Positions 9,035 to 18,114 of a stretch of DNA of 64,000 nucleotides are shown here, one piece after another. Every line of letters starts with the position of its first letter. Within the stretch, counting starts at the first letter, position 1. Where the stretch lies: assembly GCF_000337775.1 (NCBI RefSeq), contig NZ_AOLQ01000069.1, forward strand, positions 310,001 to 374,000, given 5' to 3'. This DNA is from Haloarcula vallismortis ATCC 29715. GTDB taxonomy: Archaea > Halobacteriota > Halobacteria > Halobacteriales > Haloarculaceae. The translations under genes were made by a program, and so were the position numbers. The notes below the pieces were generated by a model, which made no database searches, was not told the DNA's origin, and saw only the letters and a list, made by a program, of their open reading frames with translations.

Positions 9035-11263
9035 ATGGATGTCGGCATCGCAACGGTCGCCATCCTCGGGAACGCGGGTGGGGCGCTCATTGGCTTCGCA
9101 ATCGCCGTTGTCGCCGCCCGAAACCAGGATGTCCCCGGCGCTCGCCAGTACGGCTGGCTCGCGGCCGCTGGGGGCTGCTGGTGTGCTATCTCGATATGGC
9201 AGATAGTCGTTTCGGACCCCGCCGCTGTCAAGACAGTGTACCTGCTGTCGCGAACCGCCGCTATGCAGGTCATCGGGCTCTGGATCGTCTTCGCGCTCGT
9301 CTACACTGGCCGCCAGTCGTGGCTTCGGCCATCGTTGCTCGGGCCGCTGTTTCTTGTGGTGAACGCGGACGTGCTCCTGCTGTTGACGGCTCAGGCACAC
9401 GACCTCATCGAGGTGACAGCCGTCCCTGTCACTCAACTCGGAACGACGCTGATTACCATTCAGCGCGGCCAAACTTTCGGGATTCTTCTCGCTGTTACTT
9501 ACGGGCTGTTACTGCTCGGATACGGACTCCTCGTTGAGTTTCTGTTCCGGTCACAGAACGTCTATCGGCGACAGACCGCGGCGATCATTGTCGGAACCGG
9601 TCTCCCGATACTCGTCGCTGTGCTGTATGATTTCGGCTACACACCCCATCCGGCTATCGACCTTACGCCGGTAGCGTTCTCGCTCAACGCGGTGCTCGTC
9701 GGGTGGGTGCTATTCAACGACGAGCCGCTGTCTGTGACGACGCTATCGGGTGATACCCTCGTCGACAACCTCCCCGACCCGGTCATCGCTCTCAACGACG
9801 ACTGTGTTATCATCGATTACAACGCTGCGGCGGCCAGCGCGCTGGAGCATCCGGACCCAGACGGAGCGTCACTCGATGACCTTGTCCCGGGAATCATCGA
9901 CCACATTGAGCGTGGCGAGGTGTTCTCGTTCGGGGATTCGCTCACGTACTACAACCCACAGACGACGAGCCTCACCGACCAGTTCGGAACAGAACGCGGT
10001 CGGCTCGTTGTTCTCAGAGACGTGACCGGCCAGCAGCGCCGGCAGGACCGACTCGAAGCGCTGCAGGCCGCAACACAGCAGTTCATCGAGGCCGAGACCG
10101 CCGAGGGAGTTGCTGAGATGGCCGTCGAGTTCGCGACAGCCGTCCTCGACCAGAACGCGGCGGGCGTGTTCCTCGAAGACGATTCCGTGCTTAAGCCGGC
10201 CGTCATCAGCGAGTCGCTCGAAAACAACGTCGATGAAGAACTGCTGTACGGTTCGCCGACGGACGAACCCGAAAGCAAACTCTGGAAGACGTACGAGACG
10301 GGTGAAATACAGGCCGTCTCACTGGATCGGGACGGACTCGAACCACTCGATAACGCCCTCATGCTGCCGCTTGGCTCCCACGGCGTGATGGCGATCACGT
10401 CACACGACAGCACCCTCGCCACGGAGGACAGGCGATACGCAGCAATTCTCGCACAGACGACACAGGTGGCCCTCGATCAGGTCGAACGCGAGCGCGAGCT
10501 CCGCCAGAGCCGTAGTTCTGTCCAACGACGCCGCGAGCAGATCGAGTTCTTCAACGGCGTCCTCAGACACTCGCTGCACAACGCGATGGTCGTCATCCGC
10601 GGCCGCGCAGAACACATCAGAGAAGCCGTACCGCGGTCGAAACAGCGGCATCTCGACAGCATCAGCGACTGGTGTGGGACACTCACAGAGATGAGCGAAA
10701 CGATCCGGGATATCAACAACACGGTGACTGCGAGCGAAGCCGAGCGGTTGGACGCCGTCGACCTCAACGCCACACTCCGTCGCTCGATTGAGTCGACCCG
10801 GGCCGAGTACGATTCGGTCTCGGTCTCCTGTGAACTCGACGGGGACTACAGCGTGCAGGCGAACGAACTGCTCGAAGAGGTCCTGTTGAGTATCCTCCGG
10901 AACGCGGTCGAGCACAACGACGCCGACACCCCGCAGGTATCCATCTCGGTCCAGCAGGCGAGCGACTGGCTACAGGTCCGTATCGCCGACGACGGCCCCG
11001 GGATGAGCGATGAACTAAAGACGACAGTGTTCGAACGCGGCCTCTCGCCCGACCAGACTGCCGGCGGCTTCGGCCTCTACTTCGTTTCTGTCATGATGGA
11101 GCTGTACAGCGGAACGCTCTGGTTCGAAGACAATCACCCGACTGGGACGGTCGCTGTCCTCGAATTCCAGCAGGCGGTGACAGGCAACGAGGCCGAAGAC
11201 GACCGGCCTGCTGACACCGGGACGGCGGCGACCGAAACGCAAACTAAATCCCACAACCGCTGA
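9035..11263 (+). CDS. Histidine kinase with N-terminal 7TM domain, PAS and GAF
   Basis: Membrane sensor kinase of 742 residues. The first 225 or so form seven hydrophobic helices, the haloarchaeal 7TM sensor domain. A PAS domain follows (LPDPVIALNDDCVIIDYN, about 240-330), then a GAF domain (about 350-490). The phospho-acceptor region reads FFNGVLRHSLHNAMVVIRGR, with His in RHSLHN where SHDLRN is more common. The C-terminal ATPase has NAVEHNDA, DDGPGMSD and GGFGLYFV. The start is the ATG at 9035, where the first membrane helix begins; in-frame sequence upstream overlaps thrB. No receiver domain or adjacent response regulator is present. The FAD oxidoreductase begins 11 bases after the stop. 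Confidence 0.9.
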   Translation: MDVGIATVAILGNAGGALIGFAIAVVAARNQDVPGARQYGWLAAAGGCWCAISIWQIVVSDPAAVKTVYLLSRTAAMQVIGLWIVFALVYTGRQSWLRPSLLGPLFLVVNADVLLLLTAQAHDLIEVTAVPVTQLGTTLITIQRGQTFGILLAVTYGLLLLGYGLLVEFLFRSQNVYRRQTAAIIVGTGLPILVAVLYDFGYTPHPAIDLTPVAFSLNAVLVGWVLFNDEPLSVTTLSGDTLVDNLPDPVIALNDDCVIIDYNAAAASALEHPDPDGASLDDLVPGIIDHIERGEVFSFGDSLTYYNPQTTSLTDQFGTERGRLVVLRDVTGQQRRQDRLEALQAATQQFIEAETAEGVAEMAVEFATAVLDQNAAGVFLEDDSVLKPAVISESLENNVDEELLYGSPTDEPESKLWKTYETGEIQAVSLDRDGLEPLDNALMLPLGSHGVMAITSHDSTLATEDRRYAAILAQTTQVALDQVERERELRQSRSSVQRRREQIEFFNGVLRHSLHNAMVVIRGRAEHIREAVPRSKQRHLDSISDWCGTLTEMSETIRDINNTVTASEAERLDAVDLNATLRRSIESTRAEYDSVSVSCELDGDYSVQANELLEEVLLSILRNAVEHNDADTPQVSISVQQASDWLQVRIADDGPGMSDELKTTVFERGLSPDQTAGGFGLYFVSVMMELYSGTLWFEDNHPTGTVAVLEFQQAVTGNEAEDDRPADTGTAATETQTKSHNR

Positions 11264-11274
11264 TAGGTCGATGC

Positions 11275-12633
11275 ATGATTGGCGTCGTCGGTGGCGGTAT
11301 CGCCGGCCTCTCGGCAGCGTACCGGCTCCAGCAACGCGGCCACGAGGTCCGTGTCTTCGAGGCGAGCGAGGACCTCGGCGGCCTGGCAGCGACCTACGAG
11401 ACGGCTGGTGACCCCATCGAGAAGTTCTATCATCACCTCTCGAAATCAGAGGAGACTATCGTCGACCTCGCCGAGGAACTGGGCCTCGGTGACGCCGTCG
11501 AGTGGCATATCGGAGAGAACGCCTACTACGTCGACGGCGTCGTCCACCCCATGGACAAGCCCTGGGAAATCCTCTCGTACCCGCATCTCTCGCTGTACGA
11601 TACGTTCCGGCTGGGGATGCTCGTCCTCGATATCGACGTTCGCGGCGGCGTCCCAAAGTTCGACACCTACGAACGCCTGGAGGACTTCGAGGACGTTCCC
11701 ATCGAGGAGTTCGTCGTCGAACACACCACGCGAGGCGTCTACGAGAACTTCTTCGAGCCGCTGCTCGATGCGAAGTTCGGCGACCGGAAAGACGACGTGA
11801 GCGCCGCGTGGCTGCTCGGTCGAGTCAAGTTCCGCGGCGAACGAGACATCTTGAACGGCGAGATTCTGGGCTACTTTGATGGCGGATTCGGCCGGTTGCT
11901 CGACGCGCTGGTCGACGCCGTTGGCCGAGATAATATTTCGACGGGCACGCGCGTCTCTGACATCGATACGAGCGGCGGGGCAGTCTCGTCGCTGACAGCC
12001 ACGAACGGGACCGAGACGACGGTCCACGAGGTCGACAGCGTCGTCGTCGCGACGATGCCGAACGTCTTAGAGGGGCTGACCGGCTACACCTGCGACATCG
12101 ATTTCCAGGGAACGGTGTGTTCGGTCATCAGTATGGACAAGCCGCTGCTGGATACCTACTGGCTGAACATCGCCGACGAGGCCCCCTTCGGCGCGCTCAT
12201 CGAACACACGAACTTCGTTTCTCCCGAGCGGTACGGCGGTGAGCACCTGTTGTACGTCGCCCGCTACATCCAGGACGAGTCCGAAGCCGTCTGGCAACAG
12301 AGCGACGACGAAGTCGCCGAGACGTGGCTGGACGGCATCGAATCGCTCTTCCCCGCGTTCGACCGCGACGCCGTCAACTGGATCCGCACGGGCCGAAACC
12401 CCCGGACAGCACCGGTCTACGAGCGCGGCTATCTCGACATGGTCATCCCCTACGACCTCGGCGACGCCGTCGCGGACGGGCTCTACTACGCCGGGATGGC
12501 CTCGCGTGCACAGTACCCCGAGCGCTCACTCAACGGCGGCATCGTCGCGGGCTTTGAGTGTGCCGACCGGATCGCACGCGGACCGACAGCGGTGACGGAC
12601 GACGATTCGCCGCTTTCGGAAGCCCAGCGCTGA
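11275..12633 (+). CDS. FAD-dependent amine-oxidase-fold oxidoreductase
   Basis: 452 residues. The N-terminal dinucleotide site is VVGGGIAGLSAAYRLQQRGH, followed by VFEASEDLGGLAATYE. This is the signature of the flavin amine oxidase, protoporphyrinogen oxidase and UDP-galactopyranose mutase group. The C terminus AGMASRAQYPERSLNGGIVAG contacts the FAD in this family. The substrate is unknown; related haloarchaeal proteins are often annotated only as NAD(P)/FAD oxidoreductase. Although the ATG is only 11 bases after the kinase stop, AACTAAATC (11241-11249) lies 27 bases upstream, so it can be expressed from its own leaderless promoter. Confidence 0.88.
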   Translation: MIGVVGGGIAGLSAAYRLQQRGHEVRVFEASEDLGGLAATYETAGDPIEKFYHHLSKSEETIVDLAEELGLGDAVEWHIGENAYYVDGVVHPMDKPWEILSYPHLSLYDTFRLGMLVLDIDVRGGVPKFDTYERLEDFEDVPIEEFVVEHTTRGVYENFFEPLLDAKFGDRKDDVSAAWLLGRVKFRGERDILNGEILGYFDGGFGRLLDALVDAVGRDNISTGTRVSDIDTSGGAVSSLTATNGTETTVHEVDSVVVATMPNVLEGLTGYTCDIDFQGTVCSVISMDKPLLDTYWLNIADEAPFGALIEHTNFVSPERYGGEHLLYVARYIQDESEAVWQQSDDEVAETWLDGIESLFPAFDRDAVNWIRTGRNPRTAPVYERGYLDMVIPYDLGDAVADGLYYAGMASRAQYPERSLNGGIVAGFECADRIARGPTAVTDDDSPLSEAQR

Positions 12634-12672
12634 GCGCGTCCTGCCGAAGAAACCCTGCAATCGCCGCTCCGC

Positions 12673-13281
12673 TCAGTCGCCCGCCGCGCTTTCTACGTCG
12701 TCCTCATCGACGACCGGCGCGTCGGTCGGGCTCACGTCGTCCGGTTCCTCGCGGCCGCCGCCGACGATCATCTCGCCGTCCTCTGTTTCGACGTAGACAT
12801 CGTCTGCGAAGCCACCGACGGCGTGGGGGTGCTCCGGTTCGTCCAGCCGCTCCGGCGTCGACGGCGCGCCGGCAATGCCGCCGGCCGGGCGGAAGGTTCC
12901 GAGGGGGTCGTCGATAGTGATGTCGTGGGCGTCGAAGAACTCCGCGTACCGCTCGTAGTGGGCTTCGAGTTCGTCGGCTGGGAACTCCATCATCTCCGTC
13001 CAGCCGTGGTTGTAGAAGTCGAAGTTGGCCTGAATATGGGTGATCTCTCGCGCTTCGGCTTCCGAGTAATCGGCTTTGAGCGCGGCCACGTAGGTGTCCA
13101 TCGTGGCGTCGAAGAAGCCATCGAGGTGGTCACGGCGCTCCTCCCGGTGGGCCTCGTCGGCCTTCCCGAGGAAGATTTTGGTGTGGAGTTTCACCAGCCC
13201 GTAGTTGGCCACCGACCGGATACCGGGCGTGGTCAGCGCCTTCTTGCTCGCCCAGTGGCGCGGGTTCTGGTAGATTTTCAT
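12673..13281 (-). CDS. DUF6149-like haloarchaeal protein
   Basis: 202 residues, soluble. It begins MKIYQNPRHWASKKALTT and contains conserved-looking aromatic patches (HIQANFDFYNHGWTEMMEF). The C-terminal third is an acidic, low-complexity tail (VVDEDDEVESAA-type). I assign it to the DUF6149 type from memory of such starts; no reaction is known. The start at 13281 was chosen because it begins the conserved part and has an AT-rich box (ATTTGAA, near 13311) about 29 bases upstream. A longer in-frame reading to 13650 crosses into the divergent oxidoreductase gene. The two genes are divergent with 121 bp between starts. Confidence 0.75.
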   Translation of the reverse strand: MKIYQNPRHWASKKALTTPGIRSVANYGLVKLHTKIFLGKADEAHREERRDHLDGFFDATMDTYVAALKADYSEAEAREITHIQANFDFYNHGWTEMMEFPADELEAHYERYAEFFDAHDITIDDPLGTFRPAGGIAGAPSTPERLDEPEHPHAVGGFADDVYVETEDGEMIVGGGREEPDDVSPTDAPVVDEDDVESAAGD

Positions 13282-13402
13282 TTCATTCCCGGATACGGGC
13301 CCGAGCGCCTTCAAATCCCCGACTATCGGTGTGTTCAGTGCGCTATCGAAACCGATACTCAGATAGCAATCCACATTAGGCCTGATTTCGTATCGGCCGT
13401 AC

Positions 13403-14653
13403 ATGAGCACGTCGCACGTAATCATCGGTGACGGCATCGCGGGTGCGTCCGCAGCCGAAACAATCCGGGAAGCGGACCCGGACGCGTCGGTCACAGTCCT
13501 GACCGACGAGGGGGAGGCACTGTATAACCGGATCCTCATCAAGGAGTTCGCCAAGGGGAAACTGCCCGAAGCGCCGATCTCGATCCACGAGCCGGAGTGG
13601 TACGACGAGCGTGACATCGACCTGCAGCTGAACACCCATGTGACGGACATCGACCCCGACGCCCACGAGATCCAGACTCACGAGGGCGATACCTACGAGT
13701 ACGACAAGCTGCTGGTGGCGACGGGCGGGACCCCGGCACAGCTTCCGGTCGAAAACAGCGACGCCGACGGCATCCACCACTTCTGGACGTTCCAGGACGC
13801 GCGTGGCATCCGCGAGCACGCCGACGAGGCCGACCAGGGCATCATCGTCGGGGCGGGACTGCTCGGTATCGACCTCGCCGCCGTGTGTGCCGCACAGGAA
13901 ATCGATGCGAAGTACCTGATGCGTGGCAACCGCTGGTGGCGCTACGCGCTCTCGGAGGACGGCGCGGAGATCATCCACGAAGCCCTCGAAGAAAACGGCG
14001 TCGAGCCGGTGTTCGAATCCGGCGTCGACCACTTCGAAGTCGACGACGACGGCCGGGTCACGGGCGCGGTCGATCCCGACGGCAACCACTACGACGGCGA
14101 GTGGGCCGGCGTCGCTATCGGTCTGGACTTCAACACCGAGTTCGTCAACGGGACCGGACTCGAACTCGACGACGGCGTCGTCGTCGACGAGTACATGCAG
14201 ACCAACGTCGAGGACATCTACGCTGCGGGTGACCTCACCCAGTTCTACGACACCATCCTCGACTCCCAGGCACAAAACGGCGCGTGGGGTTCAGCCAAGG
14301 AGCAGGGGTCGGTCGCCGGGACGAACATGGTCGCGGACGCGGAGGAGAAAGAGTTCCGCTGGGTCTCCTCGTACTCCATCACGCACTTTGACTTCCCGTT
14401 CCTCTCGTTCGGGCACCCGACTCGCGGCGACGACGAGGCCGAACGGAAGTACTCCGATAGCGAGTGGCGACGCCTCGCCTTCGAGGACGGCCAGCTCGTC
14501 GGCGGCGTGCTGATCGGCGACCTCTCACAGCAGTCGGCGTTCAAACAGCTCATCCGCGAGGAGCGCCAGGTCGCCGACAAGAAGGAACTGCTACTGGAGA
14601 AGGACGTGGACCTCGAAGAAGTGAAGGCACAGACGCCCGCGCCGGCCGAATAA
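13403..14653 (+). CDS. FAD/NAD(P)-dependent oxidoreductase, pyridine-nucleotide-disulfide fold
   Basis: 416 residues with two Rossmann sites: HVIIGDGIAGASAAETIRE at the N terminus (FAD) and GIIVGAGLLGIDLAA near the middle (NAD(P)H). VVDEYMQTNVEDIYAAGDLTQF is the second FAD motif. The redox-active CxxxxC pair of true disulfide reductases is absent, so this resembles rubredoxin/ferredoxin reductases or the FAD module of nitrite reductase. The electron acceptor is unknown. A box at about 13375-13381 (CATTAGG) lies 27 bases before the ATG, consistent with a leaderless transcript. It diverges from the DUF6149-like gene. Confidence 0.9.
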   Translation: MSTSHVIIGDGIAGASAAETIREADPDASVTVLTDEGEALYNRILIKEFAKGKLPEAPISIHEPEWYDERDIDLQLNTHVTDIDPDAHEIQTHEGDTYEYDKLLVATGGTPAQLPVENSDADGIHHFWTFQDARGIREHADEADQGIIVGAGLLGIDLAAVCAAQEIDAKYLMRGNRWWRYALSEDGAEIIHEALEENGVEPVFESGVDHFEVDDDGRVTGAVDPDGNHYDGEWAGVAIGLDFNTEFVNGTGLELDDGVVVDEYMQTNVEDIYAAGDLTQFYDTILDSQAQNGAWGSAKEQGSVAGTNMVADAEEKEFRWVSSYSITHFDFPFLSFGHPTRGDDEAERKYSDSEWRRLAFEDGQLVGGVLIGDLSQQSAFKQLIREERQVADKKELLLEKDVDLEEVKAQTPAPAE

Positions 14654-14701
14654 GGCTCACCGACACCGATATTTTTACGTGTTGTGGACGTAGGGCCGCA
14701 T

Positions 14702-14926
14702 ATGCGTGATGCCCTCCGCCGACTGGTCACCTGGCTCACCGGAAGCGGATCTGGCAAGCCGGACGAGTCCGACCCGTCGGACGACAGCGCCTTTGCCGGG
14801 TCGCTGCTCGATTCGTCAGTCAACTACAGCCACGGTCAGAGCGATACGCAGGCGGCCAGCGAGATGGCTGAGATACAGGCGGAAGCCGAGCGCCTCGCCG
14901 AACAGGACCAGCATCGCGAGCGGTGA
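14702..14926 (+). CDS. Small acidic hypothetical protein
   Basis: 74 residues: a short basic amphipathic start (MRDALRRLVTWLTG), a Ser/Asp/Pro-rich middle and a helical, charged C terminus (MAEIQAEAERLAEQDQ). No family recognised. I use the ATG at 14702 because TTTTTA at 14672-14677 lies 27 bases upstream, the leaderless spacing seen throughout the window. An upstream in-frame start at 14684 would fall between promoter and transcription start. It is followed by a seven-base T run that may be its terminator. The N-terminal helix might be membrane-associated, but it is too short and charged to be a clear membrane span. Confidence 0.65.
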   Translation: MRDALRRLVTWLTGSGSGKPDESDPSDDSAFAGSLLDSSVNYSHGQSDTQAASEMAEIQAEAERLAEQDQHRER

Positions 14927-14949
14927 CTGTCGGCGGGAGAACGACGCTC

Positions 14950-14956
14950 TTTTTTT
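14950..14956 (+). terminator. T7 run after the small acidic gene
   Basis: Seven consecutive T residues begin 23 bases after the stop codon, a typical archaeal intrinsic terminator. The same run lies about 27 bases before the ATG at 14979, so it may double as the promoter element of the next gene. Which role dominates cannot be told from sequence. Confidence 0.5.
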
Positions 14957-14978
14957 GCCCTAAAGCGGAGAGTCGCGT

Positions 14979-15395
14979 ATGGATGGCGGCAGCGGCGATA
15001 TGACACTCGCGTTCGACCTCGACGCCCTCAAGCAACTGGCCTATCCGGACAGCGTGTTCAACGACGCGCGCCAGTGGTCCGAGTACGTCGGCGTCATCTC
15101 CGAACAGCCCACCTACGTCGTGACCAACTTTACCCGGAAACACCGGATCAGACAGGACTTCTTCTCCGGACCGCGCGGTCGCGAAGAGAGCCTCGAAAAC
15201 GTCAAAGAGCAGTTCGACACCGACCGGCACGTCTTTGTCGGTGTGAACGACGAGGACGCCGACCTCGCCGAGGCGGCGGGCTGGGAGTACCTCCCCGTCA
15301 CGCAGGCCGCGGAAGCGGCCGACTGGGACCTCGGCGAACCGGAGACGCCGGACGCGACAACCGACGAGAATGAAGAGCGCGACGACTGGCCGTAG
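14979..15395 (+). CDS. Conserved haloarchaeal protein, DUF7124-like
   Basis: 138 residues, acidic and soluble. It begins with MDGGSGDMTLAFDLDALKQL and includes WSEYVGVISEQPTYVV and TRKHRIRQDFFSGPRGREE. The C-terminal 30 residues are disordered and acidic. I associate it tentatively with a haloarchaeal family (DUF7124 type) of unknown role. Two in-frame ATGs are possible: 14979 and 15000 (MTLAFDLD). The first has the T-rich element at the right leaderless distance, while the second begins the conserved part; I keep the first. No functional link to neighbours is evident. Confidence 0.7.
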   Translation: MDGGSGDMTLAFDLDALKQLAYPDSVFNDARQWSEYVGVISEQPTYVVTNFTRKHRIRQDFFSGPRGREESLENVKEQFDTDRHVFVGVNDEDADLAEAAGWEYLPVTQAAEAADWDLGEPETPDATTDENEERDDWP

Positions 15396-15461
15396 GCGCG
15401 GACATCTCCGGCTGACAACAAGTCGCGTAGTTTTATATTTTCCCGGTTACGGGTGGTGTGT

Positions 15462-16235
15462 ATGGCCCTCCAAATCGGCCGTGCCTTCCAAGACGGTATC
15501 GACGAACTACTCAGTGAGCGCGGGGCGGTGTTTGCCGGCGTATTCATCGTCTATGGATTGCTCAGCTCTGTCGTCTGGGCGTCGCTTTCGCAGGCGTTCA
15601 CAGAACTGTTTCTGGGGCAATTGCCGAGCGATGCACAGGTCAACCAGGCGGCAATGGCTGGTGGGACGCCACTGGCACTCGACCTCCCGCTTGCGGTTGC
15701 TGCCGTCGGCGCGCTCGTGCTGTTTGTGGTCAGCGAAGCGCTGAACATCGTCGCGATTCGTGCCTTTGCCAGCGATGACCGGGAACCGATTCCCGACAAC
15801 GTGGGTCGGCGACTGGGAAAAACTGTTGTGGTCGCGATCGCAGCCGGCATTCTCACAACCATCGCAGTGGGTATCGGCCTTGTTCTGCTTATTATCCCCG
15901 GACTGGTGTTCGCACTCCTGTTTTTCTTTGTCCGACAGGAGATTGCGCTGAACGACAGTGGAATCATCGAATCGATCAGTAACAGCGTCGGTATCGTCAC
16001 CGACAATCTCCTCGCCACGTTCGTCCTTGCCGTTGTGCTCGCGGTGCTCGGATTCGTTCTCGGCGGGGCTTTCAGCCTTCTCCCGATATCGCTACCTCCG
16101 ATGGTCCTGACGACGGTATCGACGGTCCTCTCCAGTGTTGTCACCGTGTTCTCGATCGCTGTGACGACCGTAGCGTACCTCCAAGTAGCGGAATCCGGCT
16201 ACACACAGCAAACAGAGTCCATCGGCGAGCTCTAA
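15462..16235 (+). CDS. Polytopic membrane protein, DUF7847-like
   Basis: 257 residues with about six hydrophobic segments, including AVFAGVFIVYGLLSSVVW, LPLAVAAVGALVLFVVSEAL, VVVAIAAGILTTIAVGIGLVLLI and ATFVLAVVLAVLGFVLGGAF. Small loops and a cytosolic start MALQIGRAFQDGIDELL are shared with haloarchaeal membrane families of unknown function. TTTATATTT (15432-15440) is 27 bases before the ATG at 15462, so I prefer this to the GTG three codons upstream. The gene stands alone between the DUF7124-like gene and the DUF5815-like gene. A transport or permease-accessory role is possible, but nothing in the sequence defines it. Confidence 0.75.
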   Translation: MALQIGRAFQDGIDELLSERGAVFAGVFIVYGLLSSVVWASLSQAFTELFLGQLPSDAQVNQAAMAGGTPLALDLPLAVAAVGALVLFVVSEALNIVAIRAFASDDREPIPDNVGRRLGKTVVVAIAAGILTTIAVGIGLVLLIIPGLVFALLFFFVRQEIALNDSGIIESISNSVGIVTDNLLATFVLAVVLAVLGFVLGGAFSLLPISLPPMVLTTVSTVLSSVVTVFSIAVTTVAYLQVAESGYTQQTESIGEL

Positions 16236-16289
16236 ACGACTGTAGTTCGTATCGCGGCCTTTAACCCCGAGAACAACCAATCTCAGGTA

Positions 16290-16823
16290 ATGGCTGAACC
16301 GCGCGTTCCCGGCGGGCGCGAGTCCGAACTCGAACTGGCCTGTGGCGAACTCGTCGACACGCATGACCTCCATCTCGGTATGCGGGAGTTCGCGTGTGAC
16401 TGCGGAAACACGCATGCTGTCGTGCTCGACCCGCACCCGCTGGCACGCTTCGTCCCGGAGTTTCTCACCGAGGTGCTACACGCGACCATCGAGACCAACG
16501 ACGACTACGACGAGTTCACCACCGTTCACCTGATGGGCGTCGTCATGGAGGAGTTCCCGGAGAAGGTCGTCGCCGCCGACACCAGCGAGGACGGGTCGGT
16601 CGGCTTCTCGCTGGCGTGGGTAAGCGACTTCGACTCCCGCCGGCTTCACGAAATCGTCGTCGAACTGCTTGTGGAACTGATGGAACACGCCATCAGCCAC
16701 GCCGAGGACGACGACGTGATGGCCGAGTTCGAGGAGCAGATGCTCCAGTTCGACGTCGACGCCTTTGTCGAGCAGTACCGCGACGAGCGGAACTTCGACG
16801 GCCGGTCTGACACCGCTATCTGA
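16290..16823 (+). CDS. DUF5815-like haloarchaeal protein
   Basis: 177 residues. The N terminus MAEPRVPGGRESELELACGE is followed by REFACDCGNTHAVVLD, whose CxCG could bind a metal together with the earlier Cys in LACGE. The rest is helical and acidic: LARFVPEFLTEVLHATI and HEIVVELLVELMEHAIS. It matches what I recall of DUF5815, a family restricted to halobacteria with no known function. CCTTTAACC (16258-16266) sits 27 bases before the ATG, giving a leaderless start. The gene is probably monocistronic, as a separate promoter precedes the lipoprotein gene that follows. Confidence 0.78.
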   Translation: MAEPRVPGGRESELELACGELVDTHDLHLGMREFACDCGNTHAVVLDPHPLARFVPEFLTEVLHATIETNDDYDEFTTVHLMGVVMEEFPEKVVAADTSEDGSVGFSLAWVSDFDSRRLHEIVVELLVELMEHAISHAEDDDVMAEFEEQMLQFDVDAFVEQYRDERNFDGRSDTAI

Positions 16824-16872
16824 AACAGACCGGGACCTGAGTACTTTGTCGGTCCGGCCCACACAGTGACAC

Positions 16873-17640
16873 ATGGCGGGTCGCACTGCGGTCCTGCTTG
16901 TGCTCGCGCTCTTGCTTTTTCCGGGCTGTGGAGCCTTCGGCGGGGCGGAGCGACAGACGGTGACGCCGGTTCCGGTCCCCGAGCAGTCCGAGGACAATCG
17001 GGCCGACCCCGCCGTGACCGAGAACGCTGTCGACGCTACGCGACTCGCGGCGGCCCACCGGCGCGCGACGCGGAACCGCTCGTATGTGCTGGGGATGCGG
17101 CTGTCACTCGAATGGGGGACACAAATCGTCAGTTTCGTCGTCGAAGACAGGTATCGCTACCAGTACCGGACCGAAATCGTCAACAAGAATTACACCAAGC
17201 GGGTGTACAATAACCGGAATCGGCGCTATGTCCGCGACAAGCGCGCACAGGGAGCCTGGAGCGCAACGAGGCGGCCGGCTCCGGTCGGCGACCTCCTCGA
17301 CCCTGACCCCGCTCGACTCATCGAAGCATACCTCGCAACGAACGTCAGCGTCGAGCGGCCGAGAGACGGCTGTGACACCTGTCCGGTGATACTCACGGCC
17401 ACGGAGCCACCGGCGGCGTTCCAACCGGCCGACAACTACAGCGTGCAGGCGACTGTCCGGCCGGACGGACTCGTCCGGTCGCTCACCGTCTCGTACTGGG
17501 ACCGTTCCAGAAAGGCCCCGGTCAGCTACGAAATCAGGTACTCCGCAGTCGGCGACACGACCATCTCCCGGCCGGCGTGGGTCCGACAGCGCTGGCCGAA
17601 CGCGACAGACAGCGACCCCGAACTGTCCGACAGCCACTGA
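16873..17640 (+). CDS. Predicted secreted lipoprotein
   Basis: 255 residues. The N terminus has a hydrophobic stretch (TAVLLVLALLLFPGCGAFGG) ending in a lipobox-like LFPGC, so Cys is predicted to be lipid-modified and the protein anchored outside the membrane. The short n-region carries one Arg and no twin-arginine pair, suggesting Sec export, although many haloarchaeal lipoproteins use Tat. The mature part is beta-rich and carries CDTCPVILTATEPP, whose CxxC might form a disulfide or bind metal. The RNRSYVLGMRLSL stretch recalls outer-surface proteins of the DUF7537 type, but I am not certain. The start is the ATG just before the hydrophobic core. Confidence 0.75.
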   Translation: MAGRTAVLLVLALLLFPGCGAFGGAERQTVTPVPVPEQSEDNRADPAVTENAVDATRLAAAHRRATRNRSYVLGMRLSLEWGTQIVSFVVEDRYRYQYRTEIVNKNYTKRVYNNRNRRYVRDKRAQGAWSATRRPAPVGDLLDPDPARLIEAYLATNVSVERPRDGCDTCPVILTATEPPAAFQPADNYSVQATVRPDGLVRSLTVSYWDRSRKAPVSYEIRYSAVGDTTISRPAWVRQRWPNATDSDPELSDSH

Positions 17641-17727
17641 TACGCCGCTGTCGGTTGATTTCCCGAAATCCGCCGTCTGACTGCTGTCTGACGGTGTTAT
17701 ATGGTGGCTGCGGTGTTGTACCTGTGT

Positions 17728-17958
17728 ATGGCTATGCGTGAGGGTGAGTTCGAGCGCATCCTGACGGTGCTCGAAGAAGCCGACGCCGACGGCACATTGA
17801 CGGCCCGTGAAATCTGTGACCTGCTCGAAGACCACGGCGAGGCGTTCGGGAGTGCCCACCGAGTAGCGACTGTGCTCGGTCGCCGTGCCCAACCCGGCGA
17901 GGTCGAAGTCATTCAGGGCCAGCCCTACCGGTATCGCGTTCCCGACCGCGACAACTGA
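17728..17958 (+). CDS. Small protein with a likely winged-helix fold
   Basis: 76 residues. FERILTVLEEADADGTLTAREICDLLEDHGEAFGSAHRVATVLGRRA has the rhythm of a winged-helix domain, with a possible recognition helix in SAHRVATVLGRRA and a C-terminal beta hairpin (VEVIQGQPYRYRV). It may be a small transcription factor, though I do not recognise the family. GTTATATGG (17696-17704) lies 27 bases before the ATG at 17728, which selects this start over the ATG inside the box at 17701. It sits between the lipoprotein gene and carB. Confidence 0.65.
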   Translation: MAMREGEFERILTVLEEADADGTLTAREICDLLEDHGEAFGSAHRVATVLGRRAQPGEVEVIQGQPYRYRVPDRDN

Positions 17959-18114
17959 CCGCTCTTGGCACCGCTGTCGGCCGAATTCTATCCTGTGCAC
18001 CGCATATGAGACAGCCAATCATGTGACGCTCACGCATTACGATATTCGAAATTAGACTTCGAGCTTCGCATTGTTTCGCCGGGCTTATTACGATGTGTAG
18101 ACTCCGCTCGTACA

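Noticed and set aside
8912-9472. N-terminal extension of homoserine kinase
   Set aside because: Overlaps the divergent sensor kinase, and the GHMP signature begins right at the ATG at 8911.
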